Below, one piece after another: positions 1 through 11,065 of a stretch of 64,000 bases of DNA. Each line of letters opens with the position of its first letter. The first letter of the stretch is position 1. Origin of the DNA: Viscum album (lineage: Eukaryota; Streptophyta; Magnoliopsida; Santalales; Viscaceae); NCBI GenBank assembly GCA_963277665.1, contig OY728130.1, forward strand, positions 1,367,026,393-1,367,090,392. The letters are read 5' to 3'. The notes beneath the pieces were generated by a model, which ran no database searches, was not told the DNA's origin, and was given only the letters and a program-made list of their open reading frames with translations. The position numbers were made by a program, and so were the translations under genes.

Positions 1-1439
1 GTTCAGTTGAAATCCACTCTTCTCGAATTGATTATTCATGATCAGCATCTTGATGATGAGTTCCGTGGCATCAGAGACACTCTTTATGGTCATGTGGTAG
101 TTTCCCAGTGGTCATTCACCAAAGATGGAATTATCTGCTACCAGTTTTTTTGTACCATATTTAGTGAGGAAAGATGTGATGGGGGATTTTCATAGTTCCT
201 AGGGGCATTGTACCCAGGATCCACAAAGATTTATTATGATATGAAGTGGCAGTTTTGGTGACCAGGTATGAGATAGGGAATTGCTAAATTTGTTTCTTGT
301 TTTTATACATTCCAACAGGTGAAGGTCGAGCACCATAAACCTTCGGGTTTTCATCAGCCACTTTCAGTTCTCACTTGGAAGTGGGATGACATCTCTATAG
401 ACATTGTGGTTGGGTTTCTACATACCCAGATGAAGAATAATTCAATATGGGTTGTGATCGATAGGCTATCGAAATCAGATCACTTCATACCCATTTATGA
501 TACAACAAAATTTGAGGAGTTCGTAAATCTCTACGTGAAAGATTTTTTTTTTGTTTTTATGGAGTTTCTTCTACTATAGTTTCTGATAGAGATTGTCAGT
601 TAACTTCTTATTTTTTGAGAGGCCTTTAGGAGGCACTGGGATCTCATTTACATTTGATTATGGAATACCATACACAGTTGTATATCCAGACAGAAATATC
701 TATACATATTCTTCAGTATATTCATGGAACTTGTGTTCTAGGCTTTGGTGGTACTTGTGTTCTCAACTTTGGTGGAGCTTGGGAAGATCACTTGGGGTTG
801 ATTGAGTTTTATTATAAAAATAGTTACTAGTATGTGATTAGGATGGATCTTTTAGAGGCCTTGTATGGTAAGCCATATAAATATCTATTGTGTTGGTTAG
901 AGATTGTAGAAAGTTCCTTAGTTGGACCAAGTCCAGTGCAAGAGATGATAGAAAAGATTCAGTTTATTTTTCATAGAATGTTGAAGACATATATCCAATA
1001 TATGTCTTATTATGATTGTCACTGTAGACCTTTATATTTTTCATTTGGTGACCAGGTGTTCTTGAAATTTTCACCCTAGTTGGATCATCGATAGCTTGGG
1101 CGGTAAGGGAAGATTGCTCCTCATTTTAGGGGACCTTTCGAGGTTGTTGAGCAGGTAGGAAAAGTTGCATATCATTTAGCACTTCTACCATAGTTGAAGT
1201 CGATACATAGTGTGTTTCATGTATCTCAGCTACAAAAGTATCTATCTGATTCATCTCATGTTTTGGGTTGTATTGATCTTGATGTTAAACATGATTTATC
1301 CATAACTAAATGGCCAGTCATGATAGTTAATTATGAAACCAAGGTATTTCATGGTAGGAAGATACATTTGGTGCATATGCTATGGAAACATGTTTTTTAT
1401 TCTCATGAGATGTGGGAGTGGGAGTCACTATTGATATAG
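1..1439 (+). pseudogene. E1 Ty3/gypsy integrase and C-terminal pol tail (decayed)
   Basis: This is the 3' end of a chromovirus-type pol. Reading downstream: the region before the integrase zinc finger (7-195), the HPGST-like motif region (about 205-235), the integrase core (319-579, with WKWDDISIDIVVGF carrying the first catalytic Asp, then IWVVIDRLSKSDHFIP), an SDRD motif near 585-600, the ALYGK segment (about 855-870), the GDQVFLKFSP segment (about 1047-1077), and the tail leading to VFHVSQLQKYL (about 1216-1248). The frame changes at a T-rich run (543-554) and again near 800-834. In-frame stops lie around 1078-1195. The element starts before the window, so gag, protease, RT and RNase H are not visible. 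It is followed by its own LTR at 1516. The family assignment is firm; the product is certainly non-functional. Confidence 0.9.
729..776 (+). repeat. 24-bp in-frame tandem duplication inside E1 integrase
   Basis: Two adjacent 24-base units, 729-752 and 753-776, both begin ACTTGTGTTCT and end with TTTGGTGG plus one base. Together they give the peptide TCVLGFGG followed by TCVLNFGG, just before AWEDHLGLIEF. Related integrases, including E3 in this window, have this stretch once. The length keeps the frame. Confidence 0.85.
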
Positions 1440-1502
1440 TAGGGGCCTCATCTTTTTGGCACGGAATCTTTATCATAGTATTTCTAGGGACAAAAATTTT
1501 CT

Positions 1503-1515
1503 ATAGTGGGGAGGT
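1503..1515 (+). other. E1 polypurine tract
   Basis: A purine-rich ATAGTGGGGAGGT lies directly before the LTR start TGTAACAACCC. This is the expected place for the plus-strand primer and identifies the following repeat as a 3' LTR. Confidence 0.7.
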
Positions 1516-3899
1516 TGTAACAACCCATTTCTATTATCAGGTATTCATAAATCCCTCTTTTTGAACTTTTTTTTTGGTTTTTTTCGGGTTTAATCGGGAG
1601 AAATTCTAATTTTTTTGAATTTTACGGGCTAGTGCACCGTTGGCCCATGACTTGTGCATGGTTTGTAAAATTGTCCGCCCTAATGCAGAAAATGGAAAAA
1701 AAAAATGGACAATGGGATTCGCATGGATTGTGCACGATTTATCAAACTATGTTCCCTCTTTAGAGAAACTATGTGTCTCGTTTATAACTGGCACATGGCT
1801 TGCTCACATTTTGTCTAAACCATGTTTTTGTTCCTAGGAAACTGTGTGGATGGGTTTTTCCTTAATCCTAATTTTAATTAAAAATTCTTGAACCCTATTT
1901 TTAGTTCCTAGAAGGACCTCCTTCAACCCAAAATCATTTCTCCCATCCTCTGAGCTCCTAAGGAGGATTCTTGGCCCCTCATACCCCTCCCAAAAGTGAT
2001 TTGAATCTAGGAAAATGATGGGAGATCCTCTTCTTATTAGTTTACTCCTCTTGTTCTTGATCTCTGGTGATCTCTCTCTTTCTCCTTAGGGTTCTATGGA
2101 TCCTTGTGTTTAATTTTGGATCTAATAGCCACTATTTTGGGGTTATAAATGTAGGTTTGAACCTCATTTCCCATTATTTTGTTATTTTCTTTCTTCCTCA
2201 GCAAATCTCGGTTAGGGTTTGATGCTTTTAGATCTAGCGACTCCAAGGTAGGTGATTCCGTTATGATGCCCAATTTATCTTAACACTGATTTTTTATTTT
2301 AAATTCAATTAATTATTTAAATATAATCTCTTTATTTATGTTAAATTTATTTAAATGTTTTTTATTAAAACCCTAATTCCATTGAATTGGGGTTTTTGAA
2401 AAAACAGGTTATTGGCATGAAATTGGAAAACCCCCAAATCCATTGAATTGGGGTGTATTTATGGAAATATGTATGATTAAATTTTTTAAATTTAAATTAT
2501 GGATTTTATGGAAATTACTTCAATTAAATTGTTGAATTTAATTGTGGAAAATTGATTTGATGGAAGGTTGTGAAAAAACTAAATTCCATTGAATTGGGGG
2601 TTTATTATAAAAATTAATGGAATGTGTTTAAAAGAAATTAAATTTTTGCATTTAAAAGAAACTAAATTTAATTTGTAAAATCTGAGATTTTTAAATTTCA
2701 TGAATTTGTTTCAAATCCATATTTTAGAAAAATGGATTAAAAGTGGTTTGATGGAAACCTTAGGGTTTCTTCTTTATGAAAAATCATGTTTTGATTAAAA
2801 CCCCATTATGGTTTTTAAAGGGAAAATCGACATGTTTGAAATGGATAATGGGATTTAATTGTATTTTAAGCAGTCTTAAAATAAATTTCCCATCATTGTT
2901 TTGTACTTGAGCACATAAAAGCCTTAGGTAGTTAGTGAGTTATTTTGAGTAGCACTTTATGACTTACAAAATTCTAAAACATCATATCAGTACATCACAT
3001 CCCTTAGGAAATGGTGATGAGTCTTATTTGGAATGATTTTAGAGGGATGTGTGTATACACATATTTCTGTTTCATAGTTTTAGGTCCCTATAGCTTGTAA
3101 CTATCGTACATATTTGGCATATGACTATTTTTTCACTTTATATTTTAAATGAATATATTTCATTATTGTAAACCATTTTACATGCCTTTTCAATCTATAT
3201 AAAATGTGTTATATAAAATTGTTTATTTAAGACATTTGTGAAATGATCCATTTGTGTAAAGAACCTTTTGTTTAAAGGTTATTCCATTATTTGAAAAGTA
3301 TTTCCATCATATGAAATGTGAATCATTATTTGATAAAGTATTTCCATATTTTTAAATATAAGCATGATTTTTTTTAAATAGATTTTTGAAATGGAAAATC
3401 TATTTGTTTTTAAATTGAAAGCATTTTACTTGGTTAATTTCATATTAGCATCTATTATGGAATATTTGGGTGAAATACACAAGGGATTTGTCCCACACCC
3501 AACTTATGCCTTTGGGTGTTTGTAGATTATCTCCTTCCAGGTTTGAGCAAGGGAAAAGGATCTATTAGAGGTGGATCTAGCTATTGAATCTTGTACTTAG
3601 TGAGTTATTTCCTTTAGCACTTAGGCAGTTTTTCTTATTTTTTGGTACTTGGTTATAGTACTTCAGCTTTTTGTTCCAGTTTGACTTCTGGTACATTATT
3701 CCAAGTGGAGTTTCTTTTGATATTCATACTGTCTTGTATCTTTTACTTCTATATTTTTAGTGGAAAAATCATTCCCACTTTCATTTTGTATAATTCCAGG
3801 TGCTATTCATCAACCCATAGTGATCAAGAAAACCCCTTGGGCTATGTTAGGACTGTGTTTTTTATTGGGTTACTAGGGTACCCAGGTTGGTTCGTGACA
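1516..3899 (+). mobile_element. E1 3' LTR (about 2.4 kb)
   Basis: It starts TGTAACAACCC right after the polypurine tract and ends in GGTTGGTTCGTGACA. The E4 LTR at 61416 has nearly the same end, GGTTGGTTCATGACA, and there it is followed by a primer site, which supports the boundary. Inside is a gene-free AT-rich LTR with a C/T-rich leader-like stretch around 1915-2100. A motif close to CCATTGAATTGGGG occurs three times (2375-2395, 2436-2456, 2582-2603). The partner 5' LTR is outside the window. The ORFs at 1640-1837 and 3642-3929 lie in this LTR, match no domain, and I do not treat them as genes. Confidence 0.75.
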
Positions 3900-4498
3900 C
3901 ATTTAATGTTTAAAAATATATTTTTCTAAAATTTTGTATCATGTGTTATGATTTTTTATTTTAGTATAATAAATATATTAGGTTAAAATGATTATTTTAA
4001 TAAAATAGAATTCTTATATTCATAAAAAAATATTTAGACTCATTTGATAATTAATAATTGATATAAATAAGAATAGTAAAACATAATGTTTAAAATGTTA
4101 TTAATATGCATGAATAGGTTTTCCCATATATTATATATTTTTCTTATAAAATTTAAATTTAACTTATTTGTAATTATAATTTATTAAATAGAGCCTAAAT
4201 TTGTAATCCACACATTTATATTAGGTAATAATTCCATCTTATATTTTTAGTAAAAAAATAATTACCTTGGTAAATATTTGAACAAGGTAAAAAGGGGGTA
4301 AAAAGAGGTAAATTAAAGTGGGTCTAATTTTGTATAGTTAAATTGATATTTATACATTTTAAAAGTCATTTGTTAAGTTTTTTAGTAAATCCTACATTTC
4401 TCATCAATATTTACTTTTATAACTCACCTAACCATCATGTGATTCCATTTTTCCCTTCACCTAATATAAGTTTCCAAATAAATATCCCTCTTTTCACC

Positions 4499-4507
4499 TA
4501 TAAAAGG
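4499..4507 (+). promoter_or_regulatory. TATA box of E2 5' LTR
   Basis: TATAAAAGG sits in a C/T-rich context and is kept at the equivalent place in the 3' LTR (15111-15119). It is the likely RNA polymerase II core promoter of this LTR. Activity is not implied, given how decayed the element is. Confidence 0.5.
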
Positions 4508-6539
4508 AGATATCCTACACTCACTCAAACCTAATTATATAATTTGATTTTCTCTTGGATACATCCCAAAATTCACCCTCCCAAAGTATTCTTCCATTTT
4601 TTTAGCCTTTGGTCTCAACAATGAGGCATATGTCCTTCATTCTGAAGGAATACATTGTGACAAGAACTGATTCTGTCAAAGTTAGTATCTTATTCTTCTT
4701 CATTCCTTTCTTTTGTTTTTTCACCTCCAATATTAAAAAAAAATATTATTATACAATCAAATTATGTTATATTAATATTATTAATATTCCTTAAAAGTTA
4801 TATAATCATAATAAATCTCAATGTTCTTACTCATTCATTAGTTATAACCCATTCTTTTTTGGGTTCTCTTTATAACCTACATGAACTATGTTATAATGTT
4901 TTAATCATGAATGACTGAGATAAATTAAATTATGGTAATATAATGTGATTATTAATAGTTTAATATGTTTTCATATTTATTAAATATTAACATATATAAT
5001 TATATTCATTAATAAAATCTATTCTTTTTATTGTATTGAAATTCAGAAAAAAGAAGATTTAAACTCTCTTTACAAACCATCACTATAACTTACAAAAAAT
5101 AAACATTGGACTGTGTACCTATATAAAAAACATATATTACATCTTCATGAACATTTTGGGAGTTATTAACCCATAATTAAAGATTAAGTAGTGGAACTAC
5201 TATATCTTGGCTATCATATAATATGTGGGAAAATTAACACCAAAAATATTAATTATAAAAACAATGATTAATAAATAGGTAATAAGAAATTATAAATCAA
5301 TGGTATAAAGTAAAATAATTACAAATATTTTTTTGATAAAGATTAATAATAATCCAAAATTCACTATATAAAGAGTTATATCACTTCTGACAAAGCAGAA
5401 GTCTGAGGAAAGGGTTTTCATCTCAATTTCTATTCATTTAGATATGATTCATATTCACCACTGGTTTTATTTTCATTAGTGTTGTATATAATACCAATTA
5501 TTTAATTCAAAATAATTTTAAAGAAATTAAATTTTTTTAAAAATATTTCTATGGTTCTCTTTTTTTAACAGGCTTTGATTCAAAAGCTACCAATGTCGTA
5601 AGAATTTCTTTCCATTCTCACTTTGAAATCGAGATTATTATAACTAAATTTACAATTAGGGGAATTTTATGTTCTAAATATATAAAACCCATATATATTT
5701 TTTACTCTTTTTATTTGTGGGTTTCATATGTCTTATTACCATTTCACCTTCCTTTGGTTGACAATTCAACCAAAAATATTCTTATAATAATAGATGACCT
5801 TATCAATTCTTTTCGGTCAGGAATCTTTATCCTCTATGTTCATATTCTTTATATTTTTTTATAAATGTCCTTATATATTCTTATATGATTAATTAACGTT
5901 ATTTTAAATTTAATTTGAAATTATTTATAAAATTATGGAAGTAATATATTGTAATTTTTTCTACTCAATTCATTTTCAATTGAATTTCTTTATAATGTTT
6001 GAAAGGAATATTTTTAACATTTCTCATGTGAACACATTTTTTATCATCCTATATAGTTTTATTTGTGAATATTCCTTTAAAAGTTTAAATGTTTTTCTAA
6101 ATTAATTTCTATTTTCAATGTTTTATAAAATATTTCTTTCAAAATTCAAGTTATTAAAAACATAAATGGTGTTTCTCCTTATTTCCCAAAGTAATTTTCT
6201 AGTGATCATATAAAGTATTTTTCACTATGTCAACATCCTTTAATGTTTCATATGATTCATTGGGTATTTTCTCTAATGATACCACCCACATTATTTCTTT
6301 GGAAAAATTATGATCTTGTTTTTTGTAAATATTCATGAAACCCATTCAGTTCTCACAAGTTTATTAAGCTATTATTGGATTGTGAATTTTTTCAAGATCA
6401 CCTGACAAAAATTAGCATGGTTTATAATTATGTGATGGGTGGGTCCATTGTAAACCTCCAATGCATTATTTATAGTTTTATATATGATGATGTTAGGATG
6501 ATTGGTGGGTGGATAACCTAAGAAAAAATGTTATTGGGT

Positions 6540-6830
6540 GCAGGTGTTTTTCCCAAGCCCAAAAGGTTATAGGGCATAGGTGGTTTACCCATGTACAAAG
6601 GGTTGTGGGATGAGGGTAGTTCACCCAACTCCAAAAGGTTATAGGAAATAGGTTTTATTCTAATTTCACAAGGTTATGTGACATTAGTGGTTATCCAAAT
6701 TCCAAAAGGTTATAGGGAACTGGTGATTATCCTTTGTTTTAAACTTTATAGGGCAAAGTGGTTATCCAAAGTCCAAAATGTTATGGAGTGTGGTTTATTT
6801 TCCCAAGTACACTAAGGGAAGGTGGATAGG
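6540..6830 (+). repeat. Imperfect tandem array of about 50-bp units in E2 5' LTR
   Basis: About six degenerate units repeat the theme CCAAAAGGTTATAGGG then a GGTGGTTATCC-like block, spaced about 45-55 bases apart. The same array, more decayed, is in the 3' LTR at 17090-17390, so it predates insertion of E2. Confidence 0.7.
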
Positions 6831-7388
6831 CTAGTCCATTATGATATTAACTTATTTTTGACTAACCTTGAAAAATGTTTTTATTTTTATGCTTATGTGT
6901 TTTCTACATTCTTAAGTTACAAAACACACCTATGTCATTTTATCGTGAATAATGATTATTAAACTATGTTTCCATAAACCTATGACTCATTTTTTTATAT
7001 TATCCCAAAATACTCATGTCTGATTTATGATTCATGATGTAGATTTTATTATTTATGATTTTATTATGTTATGTTCTTGCACCATAGTTATGTTCTCATA
7101 CCCAGATGTTAATCTTATGCCCATTTATGATCTTCGATAGTAATCTGTCATGTCTACACTTACAAAGAATATGATCTCATATCTTTATTATGTTCCCATT
7201 AATCAGGTTATTATGAAAAGTATAACATTTGATATGTCTATAAGGGGGTTTATTGTAGTGATAATATGAAAAAATGTTCAAAATATTGTAAAATAAGTTG
7301 TTTATGTATCAAATATCCAAAGACTCTAAACCTATAGTTTCTTATAAGTGATTTATTATGATATATAATGAATATTCATATAAAATGG

Positions 7389-7390
<2 letters not shown>

Positions 7391-7421
<31 letters not shown>
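7391..7421. repeat. (AT)n microsatellite at a deletion junction in the LTR
   Basis: About fifteen AT units lie 18 bases before the LTR end. In the 3' LTR the corresponding place (about 17960) is followed by some 500 bases of U5 sequence that are absent here. Confidence 0.9.
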
Positions 7422-7423
<2 letters not shown>

Positions 7424-7440
7424 GGTTGGGTCATCACAGT

Positions 7441-7452
7441 TGGTATCGGAGT
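7441..7452 (+). other. E2 primer binding site (initiator Met tRNA type)
   Basis: TGGTATCGGAGT follows two bases after the LTR end. The plant consensus is TGGTATCAGAGC, so it is a near match. It fixes E2 on the plus strand and the preceding repeat as its 5' LTR. Confidence 0.8.
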
Positions 7453-8240
7453 TGTGTTTAGTTATTGTTTGGGATTAGGTTATGAATAATTAGAGTATAA
7501 AACTAAAAACTACCCATGTAGAACCAAAAGTGATGTAGGATGAACCTAAATTTTTATAGGTTGAAAGGAAGGTTTCATAATTTAGGAAATCTTAGTATTG
7601 TTTTTTATCATATGATCACCTACACTAGTTACTATTTCTTGATACTCACATTATGAATTTTGGTTTTAGTAAGGGACTAAAGATAGAATCATGAAATTGG
7701 GGTGGTGGTAGGTATTACCATTATTAAATACATCTTATTTGAGAATACTTTTATGAATTCATTAATATCCTTGAAATTATCTAAGACTGTTAATTAATAT
7801 CCCCAATTTATAGATATTTAATTATTAATGAAAATTCCTAGTGGTGTGATGATTACATCATATTTATATATCTTCTCTCATATAGAAGTTTATAGGAATT
7901 TTCTTCCTAAAACTCTTATTATTCTTACCATATTTAATTATTAAGTGATTTTGGGAATGATTTTTATCTCTCTACATGAAACCAATTTCAATTTCCAAAA
8001 TAATGAAGTCATATTTCATATCCCAAGTCAACCTATGATCATTTATTAGTGAGAGTATAACTATGAACTCCCTATATAAATTAATTATATTATATGGGTC
8101 TTAATACCCAATAACATGGGGTATTTAGCTCAAATGGTGGTATAGAAACTCAATATTTAGGATATGATAACTACAAACAAATACATTAATGTTTTTAAGC
8201 ATTTCCTTGTATTATCTAATATTGTGTGGTTGATTTTTTC
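7453..8240 (+). other. E2 leader and gag/protease region, unrecognisable
   Basis: About 0.8 kb separates the primer site from the first recognisable RT residues, whereas in E3 this distance is about 2 kb. No zinc knuckle or DSGS-type protease motif was seen. Gag and protease have probably been largely deleted or have decayed beyond recognition. Confidence 0.4.
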
Positions 8241-8900
8241 ATAGAAACCATACCTGGTCTTGTTACTATATCAATGAATACTTATAGAATGGACCTGATT
8301 GAATTATAGTTATTGAAAAATAAATTCTATTAGAATATAGATTAGGGATTTATATGTCGAAGTGATTCACCATTGGGTGCACCGGTCCTCTTTGTTAAAA
8401 AGAAGGATGGATCAGTACATCTTTACATTTATTATCATGAACATAACAAGATCTAGACTTAGAAGAAGTAACCTATACCCTGTATTGATAACTTGTTCAA
8501 TAAACTATGTGTGTATAAATAATTCTATAATATTTACCTTTAATATGGATATCATATATCAAGGGTGAAAAGGGAGGATATACACTAGGAATCCTTCCAT
8601 ATAAGGTATGTATGATATGAATTCATATTGATGCCATTATGACTTACAAACTCTCATATATCTTCATGGATATCATTAATAGAGTCTTTATATATTTCCC
8701 CATTAAATTTGTGGTAGTATTTAAATATGGTATTCTCTTATATTCCATGATGAATAAAGATTATAAATATCATTTTAGGATTGAGTTGAAGACCATGAGA
8801 AAGGATAAGTTACATTCCAAATTTACCAAGTGTGAATTATGCTCACTTAAAGTTTCACTATTAGGTCATGTTATCATAGGATATGGTATATAAATGGATT
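8241..8900 (+). pseudogene. E2 reverse transcriptase relic
   Basis: Across shifting frames the order of a gypsy RT is kept: a proline-start linker (about 8255-8290), a SPLGAPVLFVKKKDGS-like block (about 8368-8415), an [15 protein letters not shown] block (8425-8455), a GYHxxRVKREDI block (about 8550-8575), a region corresponding to the FIDD active site (about 8700-8740; the motif itself is not intact), then RKDKLHSKFTKCELC (8797-8841) and the LGHVI block (8862-8880). Stops and frameshifts are frequent. The sequence is closest in kind to E3 pol. It is clearly dead. Confidence 0.8.
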
Positions 8901-9099
8901 ATTCAAAGATAGAGGTGATTGTATAATGGCCCAGAACAACTACTATAATCGAGATTCATGGTTTTCTTATATTTTATGAATATTATCAACATTTTTTGAG
9001 AAATTTCTCATGAATTTAAAATACAATAACCATGTTAACTATGAAGGGAGTAAATTTAATTTGGATAGGTAAATGTGAATAAATTTTCAATTATCTTAA

Positions 9100-9480
9100 A
9101 ATAATGTTGTATATTTCATCTTCACTCACAAAAACTTATAGTGGAGGTGGATTTTTGATATACAGTGATTCATCAAAGAATGGATTGGGATTTTTCCTTA
9201 TGAAAAATGTAAGGGTGATAGAATATGAATCATTAACACTAAATGTTCATAAGAAAAATTATCAAGCACATGATTTGGTGTTAGAATCATTAATATTTAC
9301 TTAAATATGTGGAGGTATTATCTCTATTGTAAAAATTGTGAAATATACACTGATCAAAAGGTCTTAAAGTATAAAATAAAAAATAAGGAGTTCAATATTC
9401 ACCAAAGGATATGGTTTGAGTTTATAAATGGCTATTAATTCCTAACAAATTTTTCTATTGGAAAGGTAAACTAGGGGGTT
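9100..9480 (+). pseudogene. E2 RNase H relic
   Basis: Recognisable pieces: FLIYSDSSKNGLGFFLMKN (9153-9209, the first catalytic Asp region), the HKKNYQAHDLVLE block (about 9250-9285, the Glu region), a YLYCKNCEIYTDQKVLKY block (about 9315-9370, the second Asp), and QRIWFEFI (about 9405-9428). The order and spacing match RNase H in E3. Frameshifts separate the pieces. Confidence 0.8.
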
Positions 9481-10700
9481 GATGCTATGGAAGGATCATG
9501 CTACATAATTCATGATGAGTATTGAAAAAGACCCAATACTATTGGATTTTCAATGGATAGACCTTTAAATCATAATAGAAGGGGATAAATCTTATATTTC
9601 ACAAATGACCACTCAAACATAAATCTATGAGAAGATAAAAAATGTGTATAAAGAATAAATAAAGTTACAAAAGAAGTTATCGAATAATTTAGAATTCAGC
9701 CCTGATAATGATGGAAATATATTTTCTGAGAAATGAATATGTGTTTCATCAATACCAAAATAGAATAAGGAGCAATTGGATGATTCATATATCTCATCAA
9801 TATATGTCCTTATTAGAAGGACATAGATTTATAAAGACCTCAAGGATAATTTTTTGTGGGAAAACATGAAGATGTTGAGTAAATAGTATATATCTACATT
9901 CTTGGTTTACTAAAAAGTTAAAAGTGATTTCCAAAGTTCTAAAGGGATGATGAAACCATTACCCATACCTATATGGAAATATGATAAAATTACCATGAAT
10001 TTCATCATAATACATCTAAATCACATAATAAAATTTGGGTTATAGTTGATAACTTTACAAATTTAGAACATTTCATTGATATTTGAGAAGAGTATTCTCT
10101 TGTTGAGCTTTCTATGGTATACATAAAGGAAGTAGTAAGGTTACATGGGATACCAAATTTTATTGTATCAAATCAGTATTTGAAGTTTACCTAAATTTTC
10201 TAGAGAATATCTCAATAATAATTGGATATATATTTGATATTTAACACCCATTATCATAGTCAGATTAATGACTAATCTGAAAGGACTATTAAAACTCTAG
10301 GGGAAATGCTCAGATCTAGTTCAATGGATTTCAAAGGATGTTGGGATCAACACCTTACATTGATAAAGTTTTCATATAATAATAATTTCCATTCAATAAT
10401 TCAAATTAAACAATATGAGGCTATTTATGATAAGAGGTGTATAACTCCAATAGGATGGGATGAATTTATAGAGTGTAATCTGTCGTGAAAGTATTTTTCT
10501 CAAGATATTAATGACAACATTAAAACCATTCATCGATAAATATTATTAAAACAAAGTTTATAGAAGAGTTATACTGATAATAATTGGTGATATTTAGAGT
10601 TTAAAGTTAGATATAAGTTATTTATTCAAATATAACCATGAAAGAGAGTAATAAAAATTTTGAATTAGGGGAAGTTGTTCCCTAGATATATTTTCCACTT
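9481..10700 (+). pseudogene. E2 integrase relic
   Basis: The zinc-finger area is poorly kept (about 9780-9850). The core is traceable: an ITMNFI-like block near 9990, a VRLHGIPNF-like block near 10137-10160, an SERTIKTLGEMLRS block (10274-10315), then the longest open piece (10306-10488) with SMDFKGCWDQHLTLIKFSYN and the ALYGKK and GWDE derivatives. E3 has the same stretch with the same SMDFKG-WDQHL core, so E2 and E3 belong to closely related lineages. There are many stops. Confidence 0.75.
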
Positions 10701-11050
10701 TGAATTACTTGATCATGTGGGACAATAACTCATCATCTTGAAATTCCATGAAACCAATCCTAAGTTTATGATATATTCCATGCATCTCTTTTTAAGAGGT
10801 ACGTACCTAAACCCTCATATGTGATATACTCAGAGGTAGTGTAAATGGATAATGATATCTCTTATGAGGAATGATTAGTATAAATAATGGATCATTGAGG
10901 TAAAGTATTACAAAAAAAGACCACTTTATAATTAATTATCTCTAGAGGAATAGAGAGTTTGATGAAGAAACAAGGAAACTCAGAGATCTAATGAGGAAAA
11001 ATTACCCTCATTTTATTATTAAGGTGACGAAATTTTGAGGCAAACATTAT
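10701..11050 (+). pseudogene. E2 pol C-terminal tail, first copy
   Basis: The HVG-Q-L, VYDIFHASLF and RYVPxPSHV derivatives (about 10715-10830), the SYEE derivative (about 10860-10870) and the final LMRKNYPHFII-like end (about 10990-11025) match the end of E3 pol. The same tail is present a second time at 13771-14130. Confidence 0.65.
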
Positions 11051-11051
11051 T

Positions 11052-11065
11052 TTAAGGGGGTAGAA
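11052..11065 (+). other. Polypurine tract, first 3' end of E2
   Basis: TTAAGGGGGTAGAA precedes the LTR-like start at 11066. It is nearly the same as the tract before 14149 and, in reverse, the one beside the E3 3' LTR. Confidence 0.7.

Larger units (their letters stand above)
3900..7438 (+). mobile_element. E2 5' LTR, left end missing
   Basis: From about 3945 this segment aligns by eye with the E2 3' LTR from about 14565. Shared landmarks include the TTTAGTAAAAAAATAATTACC block (4246 and 14860), the GGTAAAAnGGGGGTAAAA block, a TATAAAAGGA box (4499 and 15111), and the imperfect tandem array (6540-6830 and 17090-17390). It ends in GGTTGGGTCATCACA, followed after two bases by a primer site. Roughly the first 400 bases of the 3' LTR have no counterpart here; E1 abuts instead, so E1 probably inserted into this LTR. 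About 500 bases near the right end are also missing, with an AT run at the junction. Confidence 0.7.

Noticed and set aside
1640..1837. 65-residue ORF in the E1 LTR
   Set aside because: No domain; lies wholly within an LTR.
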